From G942493375 sp942493375 (GTDB taxonomy: Bacteria; Armatimonadota; UBA5829): a stretch of 64,000 nucleotides of DNA. Below the pieces are notes generated by a model that did not search any database, was not told where the DNA came from, and was given only the letters and a program-made list of their open reading frames with translations. The DNA is taken from assembly GCA_942493375.1 (NCBI GenBank), contig OW818698.1, positions 4,712,001-4,776,000 on the forward strand, in the 5' to 3' direction. Shown here piece after piece: positions 18,058 to 28,777 of the stretch (positions are counted from its first letter, which is position 1; each line of letters begins with the position of its first letter). A program made the translations under genes and the position numbers.

Positions 18058-18414
18058 ATGAAAGCAAAATCCTTTTGGTCGCTCATGTTTGTTAGCTACT
18101 GGATAGCAGAAACATTATGCATACTGATTGGATTGCGACTTCTGGGATATAAAGGATTTTATGTGGTTGGCAGTCTCTCCTTTTGGACAATGTATCTGGG
18201 TTTTGTGATCGAACAATGGCCATCAACACGACCTGGATTAAATGATAAACACTGGCATACGGAATTCTCTTTACGAGGTGCTGTTTATGTTATTCCGCCT
18301 ATATTGGCTATAATGGGTGTTTTCAGTCCATTGTTTGTGGTAGCCTCTGCGATTACTTTCCTGTTGCTTGTTTGGCGTTTGGTCTACGTTAGGCGGTGCT
18401 TAAGACCAGCTTAG
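18058..18414 (+). CDS. Small multi-pass membrane protein, unknown function
   Basis: The 118-residue protein has about three or four hydrophobic segments (FWSLMFVSYWIAETLCILIG, FWTMYLGFVI, AVYVIPPILAIMGVF, FVVASAITFLLLVWRL) and a basic C-terminus (VYVRRCLRPA). GGAGG lies 6 bases before the ATG. It sits between the GH38 and GH29 genes on the same strand and could be co-transcribed. I do not recognise the family; the central WPSTRPGLNDKHWHTE segment between helices is the most distinctive part. Confidence 0.6.
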   Translation: MKAKSFWSLMFVSYWIAETLCILIGLRLLGYKGFYVVGSLSFWTMYLGFVIEQWPSTRPGLNDKHWHTEFSLRGAVYVIPPILAIMGVFSPLFVVASAITFLLLVWRLVYVRRCLRPA

Positions 18415-18490
18415 TTTTATATCAATCCCCCAAGGAACTGATTTCCGCCTTTACTAGCAATAAAAATATGTTTTACGGAGGACACAAATA

Positions 18491-19813
18491 ATGTCAGATA
18501 TTTCAATTGATCATATAAAAGCCGAGAGACTCAATTGGTTTCAAGATATGAAGCTGGGCCTGTTCATGCACTGGGGTGCTTACAGTGTATGGGGATCCGT
18601 TGAATCGTGGCCTGTTGTTGAGGACCATGCGTTTGGGCGTGATGAGCTTAAGGCATGGGAAGACTGCGGGAAAGATCCGGATAAGTTCAGGGAGATGTAT
18701 TTCAATCTGAACAAGGAGTTCAATCCAACTAAGTTTGATCCAAAACCCTGGGCTGAAGCTGCAGTGAATGCAGGGATGAAGTATGTGGTTTTTACGACCC
18801 GTCACTGCGATGGATTCAGCATGTATGACACTAAGGTGGATGAATATGGAGTGACCCACGCTCCATGTCCATTCAGTTCAGACCCTCGTGCTGATACTAC
18901 TAAAGAGGTTTTCGACGCGTTCCGTGAGCGCGGGATAGCCATCGGGGTATATTATTCGCTGGCGAACTGGCATCATCCGGACTACTGGGATCCGAATGAA
19001 CCCCACAAGGATCCGCAAGCCAACTACGACATCAAAGCTCATCCTGAAAAGTGGCAGCGATATGTGAAATACGTCCACGACCAGATAGGTGAACTCATGA
19101 CCGGGTATGGGAAGATCGATATCCTTTGGTTGGACTGTGGATGGGTCAAGGCTCCGAATGAAGACATCCTGATGGATGAGCTTGCAGACCGATCACGGGC
19201 ACAACAACCGGGACTGATAGTGGTCGACCGCTGTGCAGGCACAAGGAATGAAGACTACCTGACACCGGAGCAGGAGATACCGGATGCACCCCTCGACAAG
19301 CCATGGGAGTCCTGCATCACAATGGGAGACCAGTGGTCGTATAAGTTCAATGATAACGTCAAGCCAACCCGCGAGCTTATCCGTATGCTGGTTGAGATCG
19401 TCTCTAAAGGTGGCAATCTGCTGCTGGACACCGGTCCGAGTCCGGAAGGCGAACTGGACCCGGTTGCAGTCACGCGTATGGAGGAAATCGGCGATTGGAT
19501 GAAGGTCAACTCCGAAGCTATCTACGGCACAAGAGCAGTCGCGCCATATCAGGAACGCAGCATCCGTTTCACAAAGAATGAAGACAATATTTACGCGATC
19601 TACCTTTCCGAAGAGGAACAGGAAACCCCACCGGCACAGGTCTCTATCCAATCATTCACCCCAAAACCAGGATCGCAAGCTCGAATGCTGGGGTCGGATG
19701 AACCACTGAACTGGCGGATCGACAACGATACCACCCTCATTGAGTTGTCCGAAGCAATACAACAGTCACCACCGTGCACCCACGCCTGGATACTGAAATT
19801 TCAGATCGACTGA
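18491..19813 (+). CDS. GH29 alpha-L-fucosidase
   Basis: The 440-residue protein has the GH29 hallmarks: LNWFQDMKLGLFMHWGAYSV near the N-terminus, TTRHCDGFSMYDTK, and the nucleophile Asp215 in ILWLDCGW. ESCITMGDQWSYKF and KGGNLLLDTGPSPEG complete the barrel. It releases alpha-L-fucose. There is no signal peptide, so it acts in the cytoplasm or by another export route. The length matches short single-domain bacterial forms with a small C-terminal beta-domain. GGAGG lies 9 bases before the ATG. It forms a glycan-degrading group with the upstream mannosidase. Confidence 0.93.
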   Translation: MSDISIDHIKAERLNWFQDMKLGLFMHWGAYSVWGSVESWPVVEDHAFGRDELKAWEDCGKDPDKFREMYFNLNKEFNPTKFDPKPWAEAAVNAGMKYVVFTTRHCDGFSMYDTKVDEYGVTHAPCPFSSDPRADTTKEVFDAFRERGIAIGVYYSLANWHHPDYWDPNEPHKDPQANYDIKAHPEKWQRYVKYVHDQIGELMTGYGKIDILWLDCGWVKAPNEDILMDELADRSRAQQPGLIVVDRCAGTRNEDYLTPEQEIPDAPLDKPWESCITMGDQWSYKFNDNVKPTRELIRMLVEIVSKGGNLLLDTGPSPEGELDPVAVTRMEEIGDWMKVNSEAIYGTRAVAPYQERSIRFTKNEDNIYAIYLSEEEQETPPAQVSIQSFTPKPGSQARMLGSDEPLNWRIDNDTTLIELSEAIQQSPPCTHAWILKFQID

Positions 19814-19820
19814 TTGATTC

Positions 19821-19850
19821 AGAGGCAGGAGCCAATAAACTCCTGCTTCT
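19821..19850 (+). terminator. Terminator-like hairpin after GH29
   Basis: AGAGGCAGGAG and CTCCTGCTTCT form an 11-bp stem (one G-T pair) with an 8-base loop, 8 bases after the stop. The following sequence GTAATTGTTC has only a weak T-run. Confidence 0.55.
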
Positions 19851-20233
19851 GTAATTGTTCCTCTACCGCAATCTTATTTCCACGCCATCTCGCTACGTTC
19901 TAATGAACCTCTTCACCTGCCTGTCGTCTGAATACTATTTCTTCAGGCTACAGGTTGCGTATGAAATACTCCACGTACGTAGGTATACCAGCCCCATACC
20001 GTAAGCTCTCAGCCATCTTGTTGTAGTGTCATATCGCTGTGGATATCGTAAATGTGAACATAATGAATATGCCAATCCATCTTTGTGTTTGACTGTTCTT
20101 GCATTGTGTGGGTATTGAATATGATGTGAATATCATATAAATACCTAAAACGGTCATGTATGTTGTGTATAGCAGTTGCAAGCAACGAACAGCTGCTCCA
20201 AAAATAAAAAAATAAGTAATATTACAAAACCTA
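19851..20233. other. Intergenic, no gene recognised
   Basis: About 380 AT-rich bases before the promoter of the chitobiase-repeat gene. I see only short imperfect palindromes (for example GATGTGAATATCAT at 20122-20135) and no convincing coding or RNA feature. Confidence 0.4.
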
Positions 20234-20262
20234 TTGACAAGTGTTTGAAAGCATGGCATACT
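20234..20262 (+). promoter_or_regulatory. Promoter of the chitobiase-repeat/RHS unit
   Basis: TTGACA and CATACT are separated by 17 bases. It leaves a leader of about 115 bases, which includes the inverted pair GAAAGC (20247-20252) and GCTTTC (20275-20280). Confidence 0.45.
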
Positions 20263-20384
20263 TCCACTAATGTGGCTTTCAAGCATAATTTCGCTTACGC
20301 CAAGTCGCAAGTCTTTAATGTAGTTGAGGTAATGGTTGTAACTAATATTTAAACGATAAAGAGGACGGGTTATAGGAGCGTGGC

Positions 20385-23300
20385 ATGAACAAGTTACTGT
20401 TACTGTTGTTGAGTTGTTTGTTATGTTTACTGTGTTGCACTGCAGCACTGTCGGTTGAGATACCGACTTTTGATCCCGATGGCGGGTCGTATTCCAATAG
20501 TGTGACTGTCACTATGGCTTGCTCTACACCCGGATCAACTATCTGGTATACAACAAATGGCAATGAACCCATACCGTATCAGTGCAATTCTTACAGCAGT
20601 CCAGTAACTTTTACTTCTAGCTTAACACTGAAAGCCATTGGCTGGGTGATGGGACAGGGATATAGCTCCACCAAAACAGCCACCTACACGATCAGTGCTA
20701 ATGCAGTAGCCACCCCGACATTCAGTCCCGACGGTGGAACCTATTATGGCACCCAAACCGTAACAATGTCCTGCTCCACATCTGGTTCTGCAATTCACTA
20801 TACAGATAATGGAACCAATCCTGATGGCAACAGTGCTACTTATCAAAGTGCTGTCAGCGTAACAGCCACTAAAACCCTAAAAGCCATTGGGACAAAGACT
20901 GGTATGGACAATAGCGCTATCAAGAGCGGTTCGTATACTATTCTCACGCAATGTGCTACTCCGACAATTAGCCCAGCTGGCGGCACTTATACATCGGCAC
21001 AAAATGTAACCTTATCCTGTGCCACGCCAAGCGCCGAAATTCGTTATACGACGAATGGCAATGACCCGACATCATCCAGCACTCTTTATTCAGGCGCGAT
21101 AAACGTCAATGCAACGACTACGCTTAAGGCCAAAGCATTCAGAACTGATCTTACCGATAGTGCGACAGCTTCAGCGACTTATACTATGAATGTTGCTACT
21201 CCTACATTCAGCCCGGATGGGGGCAGTTATTATGGGACACAGAGTGTCACAATGTCCTGCGCTACATCCGGTTCTGCTATACATTACACAACCGATGGAA
21301 GCACACCCACCGGCAGCAGCGCTACATACAGCGGTGCAGTCAGTGTTCCATCTACTGCTACTCTTAAGGCTATTGGAACTTATTCGGGATGGACTGACAG
21401 TGCTGTAAAGAGTGGTACCTACACCATTCTTACCCAATGTGCTACCCCGACATTCAGTCCTGCTGCCGGGACATATACGACTACACAGACTGTAACTCTT
21501 TCATGTGCCACATCCGGGGCTACTATCAAATATACACTCGATGGCAGCACCCCGACTTCAAGCAGTGCAACTTACTCTGCCGCTCTATACGTCAGCTCCA
21601 CAACAACTGTCAAAGCTATCGCAATAAAGAGCGGACTTACCGATAGCGCGGTTGGTTCTGCACTCTATACAATCAATTCTGCTGTTGCGACTCCGACATT
21701 CACTCCGGATGGCGGGACATATGGTGGCAGTCAGAGTGTAACAATCGCCTGTTCTACTGCAGGATCAGTCATTAAATACACGACTGATGGTACTACCCCC
21801 TCGCCGACAAATGGACTGACAACTCCGAATCCGGTCACAATCAGTTCAAGTTGCACATTGCGAGCTATTGGATGGGTAATGATGCTTGGTATCAGTCCTG
21901 TTAAGATTGCAGACTACACAATTAATCCCACGGTTGCTGATCCGGTTTTCTCCCCGGCAGCCGGGACATATACAACTCCTCAGACAGTTGCCCTGTCATG
22001 CTCCACCACCGGAGCTGCTATCCATTACACGACTAACGGAAATGATCCTGTTGACACTGATCCAACATATGAATCCCCGATTTCATTAGATGAAACCACT
22101 ACATTCAAAGCCAAGGCCTGGAAAACAGGTATGGCAGCCAGTGGTGTAGTTACTGCTACATACACCATAAACGGTGCGTGCGCAACTCCGACATTCAGTC
22201 CGGCTGAGGGGACATATACCTCAGCTCAGACTGTCACCATCAGCACTACTACTCCCAACGCGGTTATCCGATATACAACGAACGGCACTACGCCGACAGT
22301 GGATTCACCTGTATATAGTGGGGCAATAAGCGTAACCAATGATACCACTATCAAAGCAGCGACTTTCAAGAACGGTTGGACTACAAGCAGCGTTGCTACT
22401 GCGGCTTATGTCATCAACTACACTCTATATGTAAACCCAGCAAGCTCCGGAGGGGTCTATAATGGCCTCGCGTGGGGGACTGCTTTCCATACAATCACCG
22501 AAGCCTTAACTGCAGCTTATGAAGGAGATGTCATCTGGGTTGCGGGTGCTACATACAATGAGAGGATCACCGCCAAGAGCGGGGTTGCTATGTATGCCGG
22601 GTTCGCAGGGACCGAGACCACTCTGGACGGACGCGATCACCGCATTAACGTTGTTACTCTCAACGGTGCCAGCGGTGGAGTCGTAATCACAGTCCCGCAG
22701 GATGCAACCGCCGCCACAATCATCGATGGTTTCAAGATTCAGGGTGGGGGGACATCGACCACCGGAGGAGGCATCCTCATAAACCAGGACGCCGACATTG
22801 TAGTCCGCAACTGCTACATCACAACCAACTCCGCGACATCGGGCGCCGGTATATATATAAGGAACGCCGCTCCGACCATCGCGAACAATATGATCCTTTC
22901 CAACACAGCAACCAACGGGTCTGCTATCTATCTGGAAGGCAGCCCTGCGATAATTGCCAACAATACCATAGTTACCAACACCGCATCAACCAATGGTGCG
23001 ATATACATCAACTCCGGTTCAGCCCCGATTATTGCCAACAACATTATCCAGGGCAACTCATCGGGTATATACAACGCAACCGGAACTCCAACCCTTAGAA
23101 ACAACTGCGTATATGCCAACACCGGTTACAACTACTCCGGTGTCTCCGCAGGGACCAACGATATATCGGTCAACCCGTCATTTATCGACGCTGCCACTGC
23201 GAACTACCACCTGAACGTCGGTTCCCCCTGTGTCAACACAGGAAGCGATACCGACATGTATACAACCAAGGACTGGGACCGCCAGGACCGCAAGAACGGA

Positions 23301-23948
23301 ACCTCGGTTGACATAGGTGTAGACGAACAATACAGGGTAGCCAACCCCACCATCGACCCCAACGGAGGTTCATACAACGCTCCCAAGCCGGTAACTCTTG
23401 CCTGCACCACCACCGGGGCTTCGATTCGCTACACAATAGACGGTTCAGACCCGATAATAACCAGCTCCGAATACACCGGCTCCCTCTCGCTGGAGACCTC
23501 CTGCACAGTAAAAGTCAGGGCATTCAAGACAGACTACCTCGCCAGCGATATAGTCTCCGCAGCGTTCACAATAATTGATACCGCTGCACCGATAACCGGA
23601 ATTCTGAACGCTCCGGAGTATTCCGCTGCCACATCCTTTTCAGTGAGCTATACAGGTGTCAGAGACATCGGAGACAACGGACTCAAGAAAGTAGAACTCT
23701 GGTATAAATTCAGTGCCTTCGGGACCTGGACATATTATGCAACAATAACCAGTTCCAACAGCACTGGAACCTTCTCTTTCACCGTTCCGGCAAATGGACC
23801 GGGTGTCTACTACTTCCAGCTGGTAGCCGAAGACAACGGCAACATCCGCTCAGCCGCCGCATCCGGCGAAGGCCAGGACAGCACCATCTACACCAACGGC
23901 CTGGGAACATGTTCAATCCCGGCGATACTAATCCCGCCCGCACCATAA
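20385..23948 (+). CDS. Secreted protein with nine chitobiase-C-like repeats and a beta-helix
   Basis: The 1187-residue protein has a Leu/Cys-rich signal peptide (first ~23 residues). Eight tandem repeats of about 80-85 residues follow, each with the pattern ATPTFSPDGGTY, a core GSAIHYTTDGSTP and LKAIGTKTG, typical of the CHB_HEX_C_1 (chitobiase/beta-hexosaminidase C-terminal) module. A right-handed parallel beta-helix lies at about 690-910 (YVNPASSGGVYNGLAWGTAF, ANNTIVTN, ANNIIQGN). A ninth repeat (VANPTIDPNGGSY) and an Ig-like domain end the protein. It is probably an adhesive or carbohydrate-binding surface or secreted protein. No anchor motif is visible. It lies 64 bases before the RHS gene and is likely co-transcribed with it. 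Codon use becomes more GC-rich in the beta-helix part. Confidence 0.85.
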   Translation: MNKLLLLLLSCLLCLLCCTAALSVEIPTFDPDGGSYSNSVTVTMACSTPGSTIWYTTNGNEPIPYQCNSYSSPVTFTSSLTLKAIGWVMGQGYSSTKTATYTISANAVATPTFSPDGGTYYGTQTVTMSCSTSGSAIHYTDNGTNPDGNSATYQSAVSVTATKTLKAIGTKTGMDNSAIKSGSYTILTQCATPTISPAGGTYTSAQNVTLSCATPSAEIRYTTNGNDPTSSSTLYSGAINVNATTTLKAKAFRTDLTDSATASATYTMNVATPTFSPDGGSYYGTQSVTMSCATSGSAIHYTTDGSTPTGSSATYSGAVSVPSTATLKAIGTYSGWTDSAVKSGTYTILTQCATPTFSPAAGTYTTTQTVTLSCATSGATIKYTLDGSTPTSSSATYSAALYVSSTTTVKAIAIKSGLTDSAVGSALYTINSAVATPTFTPDGGTYGGSQSVTIACSTAGSVIKYTTDGTTPSPTNGLTTPNPVTISSSCTLRAIGWVMMLGISPVKIADYTINPTVADPVFSPAAGTYTTPQTVALSCSTTGAAIHYTTNGNDPVDTDPTYESPISLDETTTFKAKAWKTGMAASGVVTATYTINGACATPTFSPAEGTYTSAQTVTISTTTPNAVIRYTTNGTTPTVDSPVYSGAISVTNDTTIKAATFKNGWTTSSVATAAYVINYTLYVNPASSGGVYNGLAWGTAFHTITEALTAAYEGDVIWVAGATYNERITAKSGVAMYAGFAGTETTLDGRDHRINVVTLNGASGGVVITVPQDATAATIIDGFKIQGGGTSTTGGGILINQDADIVVRNCYITTNSATSGAGIYIRNAAPTIANNMILSNTATNGSAIYLEGSPAIIANNTIVTNTASTNGAIYINSGSAPIIANNIIQGNSSGIYNATGTPTLRNNCVYANTGYNYSGVSAGTNDISVNPSFIDAATANYHLNVGSPCVNTGSDTDMYTTKDWDRQDRKNGTSVDIGVDEQYRVANPTIDPNGGSYNAPKPVTLACTTTGASIRYTIDGSDPIITSSEYTGSLSLETSCTVKVRAFKTDYLASDIVSAAFTIIDTAAPITGILNAPEYSAATSFSVSYTGVRDIGDNGLKKVELWYKFSAFGTWTYYATITSSNSTGTFSFTVPANGPGVYYFQLVAEDNGNIRSAAASGEGQDSTIYTNGLGTCSIPAILIPPAP

Positions 23949-24012
23949 GGAGAAGATGATGAACATGCTTACAGGACTGAATAATAACAAAACATTTTCC
24001 CGGAGGGATTCG

Positions 24013-27000
24013 ATGAAAAAGGCACTGTGTTGTTTTAGTTTATTGATGATTATAATGGCTTTGGTTGGAGGGATGGCATGGGCCGCTGATTGCCCATCTT
24101 GTGGTGGAACCGCAACAGGTGTTGGCGAAGGTATGGGTACCATGTTGGACAGTTATGGTACACCATTGCGTTATGCGGTTGGAACTACAGGGGTTCTTCC
24201 GATTTTCGCCCATGATTACGATGCGGTTGGGACTAACTCAGTTGCTGATACCACTGTTCCTAGTGTTACTTCTGCATCAGGTTGGTCTTTGGGACTTGAT
24301 GAGTATGTAAATAACTGTTGGGAGGTTAAGCAGTATTACAAAAGGAGAAGTACAAAAGGCACTGAATCGTTTTCCTGGTCTGCTGATGACAACGCTAGAT
24401 GTGGTACGAATGGTAATGATCCTACCTTTACGCATACGGTATCGATTGAATGGGTTGGAACAAATGCGATAACAGGACCTACGACTGTATATAAGGATGA
24501 CTGTATCACTTTAACCACATCGTCAGATCCAAGTGGATTTAATTCCAAAATCCGTTGGTATATACGTACTGGCAATGCAATCGATGGATATACCTATTCT
24601 AATCCCAGTATTGGATCTGGTGCAACATTAACCTACACTTGTAGCACTGTTGGTAAAATTACATTTGTCGCAGTTATAGCGCCATTTGTGTATGAGATGA
24701 ATTGTGTATATTGGCCGGGAAATGCTGATGATCAGAATTTCGCTGGCGCTGAAACATTTACAGTCGATGTCTTACCGCTCCCAACATCAAACCCGGAAGG
24801 CACAAAATGTGAGACTACTGGTGGCGGTTCGGGTGGGTGTTCAACTGGAACTTGTGGTGACTCTGGTGATGGAGGCGGTGATGTCTCAATACAATGGAGA
24901 AGACCGCGGGTCGATCCTCCGAACATTTCTGTTGGTGGAATTGGCAAGGATCCAGCCGGGCAGTTATGCGGTGATACCCAACCATCTTTTATGATTGTTA
25001 AATCATGTAATACTCTTAAATGGTATTTCACCAGTTGTGAGGGAGCTGATAAAATTGTTGGTTTTCCACAGAAGACTACAACAGAAGATACCTCATTAAA
25101 TCCTTCGATTGTTACTATTGGTAATTGGACATTAACGAGAATTGGGCCATCAAATGCCAGTTCCTGGACATATACTGCGAAAGATTCTGATGGGACGCTA
25201 TATACATTTGGTTCAGGACCGTCAACAGATGAAAATGAAAGGATCAGTTATCCGAAATTATCGAGAATAGATTATCCGGATAATAAATATGAAACTTTTA
25301 CCGCAGACAATCCTTCTGGATTAACCAGGATACAATATGCACCGAATGGAACGATTATTAGTACAACGGAATATGACGTTGATACTAATAACAGAATAAC
25401 CAGCATATCCGGCGATGATGGCAATACTACTGTTGTCGGCTACGTTGAAGGGAGCACTACATCCGGTTTCCCTGCAACAATTCAGCTAAAAGATCCCAGC
25501 AACAACGTGCTTTCTACGACTACCTATACATACAATGACGATGGCAGGATCAGTCAGATAGACCAGAACGGCAAACAGACCGGTTACGCATATACCAAAG
25601 ACAGCAGCGGTAATGTAACCGACATAACCGTCACAAATATATCTGCCAGCCCACAGATTGTAACTCAATACACCTACGGTGCCACCACAACCACAATCAC
25701 CCAGAAGCACCCAACAGATTCCAGCAAAGACCAGTCCACCACAACTGAGTTCTTCATACATAATGGGGAAAAGACCTATGTTTGGAAAACAACAGACCCA
25801 ATGGGCAATGTCAACAGAATTGGAATCTATATCCCGTCAGGAACCACCGTAACCAACAAAACTCAAAATGACGACTATATATTCACAACTAATCCTATGC
25901 TATATGGGCAGCCTTTCAAGTCAGTTGATTTGAATGGAAATGTGACCCAATATGCATACAATTCGTCGACGGGAACCGTTTCGATTATAACTTATCCGGA
26001 TAACACCACAGAGACATATACTTACTACAGCGATTCCAGTGGAAATCCGACAGCTTATCCGAGGACTGTTAAAAACAGACGCGGTAACTACACCCATTAT
26101 GTGCGTTCCACTGCTACTCTGTATCGAGTGGATGCTATCAAGACATCCGAACCAGTGGGTGGTGTTGAACCCAGCAACTGGAGCTCTATCACTGCTGATA
26201 AAGAGTATACATACTATCCATCCACTGATTCCCATGGTCAGGGTGGTAGGGTTGCAACAGAGAGCGTTCCAAATGTGGATGGGACTACTGCCCAGGTAAC
26301 AAGCTATATCTACTACGAAACTGTGAATGGAAATGAAAAACTCAGAAATGGAAATACTAGAACATGCTATCAATACTGGAATGGTTCAGCTTACGAAGAT
26401 AAATATTCATATACATCCTATGATGAAGCCGGAAGAACCCTAAGTTTAACCGATGCCAATAATAAGTCGACCTATTATACATATGATGCTAAAGGCAGAC
26501 AGCTCAAGACTATCTACCAAAACAATCCTGAGATAGCCGATGAATCTAGCTATACATGCTGTAATCTGCAATGGACCAAGGATTCCGATGGTAGAGAGAC
26601 ACACTATGCCTATGATAATGCAGGCAGAGTTACTAAGATCTGGACAAATATTACTGGTCAGTCTGAAACCAATCCCTTGATAACATATGTATATGACGAT
26701 TTTGGTAAAAAGTCATCATTCACTACCTATTCTGACGATTCAACTGGCAGGATCACGTCATACTCCTATAATAAACAGAATCGTGTTACAAAGATAGATT
26801 ATCCCGGAGTACTCGGTGATGAGGAATTCGGTTATACTAACACTGGTCAGGTTCAGTGGAAAAAAGATGGCGATAATTATGTGACTCTTTATAGATACGA
26901 TACATATTACCGTCTGACCAATGTATACTATAACTATACTGGTAGTTTGGCGAACATATCATATCCGGGAACTGCAGATATAACTTATTCCTATCTCAAT

Positions 27001-28692
27001 GGAACATCAATGAAATCCAGTGTGGTAGATTCGACAGGAACTAGCTCATACGGTTATGATTACAAGGGTAGACTTATAAGCTATACTCCTCCAAAGCCTT
27101 CCGGGCATGGGGCCATTACTTATACTTACAACTCCCTTGGTCAGAAAACCAGCCAGACAAATGGTTCGTTTGTTGTAAACTATGCCTATTATGCAAATGG
27201 TTGGTTGAAGGACGTAAAAAAAGGAGCAAACTTAATATCTTCCTACACCTACGACCACGTGGGAAATAGGGTTAGAGTCGACTATGGCAACGGGACATAC
27301 CAAACTTATACACTTAATTCCACAGACCCGAGATACCAACTCGATAAGATACAGTATGCATATCGCTGTGCGGCTGGGCAGCCAATCCAAATTCAAGGTG
27401 GAATAGGCCTTACACGAGACAATTCTGGCAATCCTCTGACTTGGTCTGCTCTTGACACTTCTCAAAATAGGATATATTCAAAGGTCTTTTCTTATGACCA
27501 GATGTCCAGGTTGGATTCCACGAACTACCCTAGCAAAGGCGCAACCGACTTCCAGTATGACTGGGTCGGTAACCGAACAAATCCCAATACAATGGAATAT
27601 AATGCTTCCGACCAGCTGACCAGATGGTCTGGAGAGCACAGGTACGAATACGATGGCAGAGGAAACCTGATCTACGAAAAGTCCGATGCCGGAACAACTC
27701 AGAAGACCTATGCCTATACGTACTCCAACCTGACTTCTAGCATTACTTATGCCGGAGTCAATAAGTCTAGTTTGATGACCTGGGATGCTGAAGGAAATAG
27801 AATAACATTCCAGTCATCCACAAGGACGAATGACTCTGATACTTTCACTTTTGTATATGATCCAACTTCGGGTATACCTGCAGTGGTTGAGGAAACAACA
27901 CCCAGTGGAACATATTATTATATAAGAGAGCCCGTCGGGGAACTTGTCGCCAGAATTTCATCCAGTGGTGAATCTGAAACAATGCAGTATTATCATTTTG
28001 ATGAACTAGGTTCTACCCAGTTTATTACAGGTTCCGATGGGACAGTAACAGATAAATATACCTATGATGCGTGGGGAAATGTACTTTCGCACGTGGGGAA
28101 TACACAGCAACCGTATATGTATGTTGGTAGTATGGGATATTATTCGCATTACAATGATGGGAATTTACCCTACATACAGACAGGAGTAAGGTTATATAAT
28201 GCAGAATGCGGAAGATACATGCAGTTAGATCCGATAATGTTAGCCGGGGGGTTGAATCTATATCGATATGCTGCGGATAATTCTATGACAAATATCGATC
28301 CCTCTGGGTTAAAACCTATGGGATTCTTTGAAAAGGCATATTTTTGCTCACAGGAATTACTTTGTTATGAAGCAGCTGTACAATCAATGATTGCTGTTCC
28401 TATGCTTGTTTTGAGATTGGCTGGTCTTGTGGGATGTGCTGTTGCGGGTCCGGGATATCCTGAATGCGAGTTGGTTGTCCAAGGACTGATTACTGTTGCA
28501 CACAAAACAATGTCTATTGCTGCTGGAGTGACAGGTGCTATATATTTTGGTATTTGTATGTCACAAGACTGTCCGCAACCATATTGCCAAAAAGCTCTTG
28601 ATGAAATAAAAAATAAGATAGAAGCTATGAAAATAAAGTATTTGAAAAAAATAGATGATGCAGTAGCTAGATGGCGTAAGAAAGGGTTGTAA
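24013..28692 (+). CDS. RHS/YD-repeat protein with unique C-terminal tip
   Basis: I start at ATG 24013 (1559 residues), which has GGAGG 6 bases upstream and a clean signal peptide ending MAWA; the ATGs at 23956/23959 are weaker. The region to about residue 430 is Cys- and Gly-rich (GGGSGGCSTGTCGDSGDGGG). It is followed by many YD repeats (YDNAGRVTKI, YDYKGRLISY, YEYDGRGNLIYE) that would fold as a shell. The core ends in the conserved RHS signature GRYMQLDPIMLAGGLNLYRY and DPSGL. The last 126 residues (from nt 28312) form a distinct tip with two hydrophobic stretches and a Lys-rich helical end. Such tips are often toxins; this one is not recognised. A small membrane protein gene follows 315 bases later. 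Confidence 0.88.
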   Translation: MKKALCCFSLLMIIMALVGGMAWAADCPSCGGTATGVGEGMGTMLDSYGTPLRYAVGTTGVLPIFAHDYDAVGTNSVADTTVPSVTSASGWSLGLDEYVNNCWEVKQYYKRRSTKGTESFSWSADDNARCGTNGNDPTFTHTVSIEWVGTNAITGPTTVYKDDCITLTTSSDPSGFNSKIRWYIRTGNAIDGYTYSNPSIGSGATLTYTCSTVGKITFVAVIAPFVYEMNCVYWPGNADDQNFAGAETFTVDVLPLPTSNPEGTKCETTGGGSGGCSTGTCGDSGDGGGDVSIQWRRPRVDPPNISVGGIGKDPAGQLCGDTQPSFMIVKSCNTLKWYFTSCEGADKIVGFPQKTTTEDTSLNPSIVTIGNWTLTRIGPSNASSWTYTAKDSDGTLYTFGSGPSTDENERISYPKLSRIDYPDNKYETFTADNPSGLTRIQYAPNGTIISTTEYDVDTNNRITSISGDDGNTTVVGYVEGSTTSGFPATIQLKDPSNNVLSTTTYTYNDDGRISQIDQNGKQTGYAYTKDSSGNVTDITVTNISASPQIVTQYTYGATTTTITQKHPTDSSKDQSTTTEFFIHNGEKTYVWKTTDPMGNVNRIGIYIPSGTTVTNKTQNDDYIFTTNPMLYGQPFKSVDLNGNVTQYAYNSSTGTVSIITYPDNTTETYTYYSDSSGNPTAYPRTVKNRRGNYTHYVRSTATLYRVDAIKTSEPVGGVEPSNWSSITADKEYTYYPSTDSHGQGGRVATESVPNVDGTTAQVTSYIYYETVNGNEKLRNGNTRTCYQYWNGSAYEDKYSYTSYDEAGRTLSLTDANNKSTYYTYDAKGRQLKTIYQNNPEIADESSYTCCNLQWTKDSDGRETHYAYDNAGRVTKIWTNITGQSETNPLITYVYDDFGKKSSFTTYSDDSTGRITSYSYNKQNRVTKIDYPGVLGDEEFGYTNTGQVQWKKDGDNYVTLYRYDTYYRLTNVYYNYTGSLANISYPGTADITYSYLNGTSMKSSVVDSTGTSSYGYDYKGRLISYTPPKPSGHGAITYTYNSLGQKTSQTNGSFVVNYAYYANGWLKDVKKGANLISSYTYDHVGNRVRVDYGNGTYQTYTLNSTDPRYQLDKIQYAYRCAAGQPIQIQGGIGLTRDNSGNPLTWSALDTSQNRIYSKVFSYDQMSRLDSTNYPSKGATDFQYDWVGNRTNPNTMEYNASDQLTRWSGEHRYEYDGRGNLIYEKSDAGTTQKTYAYTYSNLTSSITYAGVNKSSLMTWDAEGNRITFQSSTRTNDSDTFTFVYDPTSGIPAVVEETTPSGTYYYIREPVGELVARISSSGESETMQYYHFDELGSTQFITGSDGTVTDKYTYDAWGNVLSHVGNTQQPYMYVGSMGYYSHYNDGNLPYIQTGVRLYNAECGRYMQLDPIMLAGGLNLYRYAADNSMTNIDPSGLKPMGFFEKAYFCSQELLCYEAAVQSMIAVPMLVLRLAGLVGCAVAGPGYPECELVVQGLITVAHKTMSIAAGVTGAIYFGICMSQDCPQPYCQKALDEIKNKIEAMKIKYLKKIDDAVARWRKKGL

Positions 28693-28724
28693 GGAATACC
28701 AAATACGGTAAAATATGGATATAC

Positions 28725-28777
28725 TTAGTTGCTTCGGTAGTCGAGTGGAACGGAACTGCCGAAGCAAGGTAACGGTT
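28725..28777. repeat. 53-bp hairpin repeat, copy 1
   Basis: Identical over 53 bases to 29681-29733. GCTTCGGTAGT pairs with ACTGCCGAAGC (one G-T) around TCGAGTGGAACGGA. A third, inverted copy lies at 37270-37308 with three mismatches in 39 bases. Confidence 0.85.

Noticed and set aside
20029..20448. 139-codon minus-strand frame before the chitobiase-repeat gene
   Set aside because: It is AT-rich, overlaps the plus-strand start and promoter, and shows no motif or ribosome site.
20480..22420. Regular DNA repeats resembling an array
   Set aside because: They encode the chitobiase-type protein repeats in one open frame with diverged DNA; there are no uniform repeats with spacers as in CRISPR.
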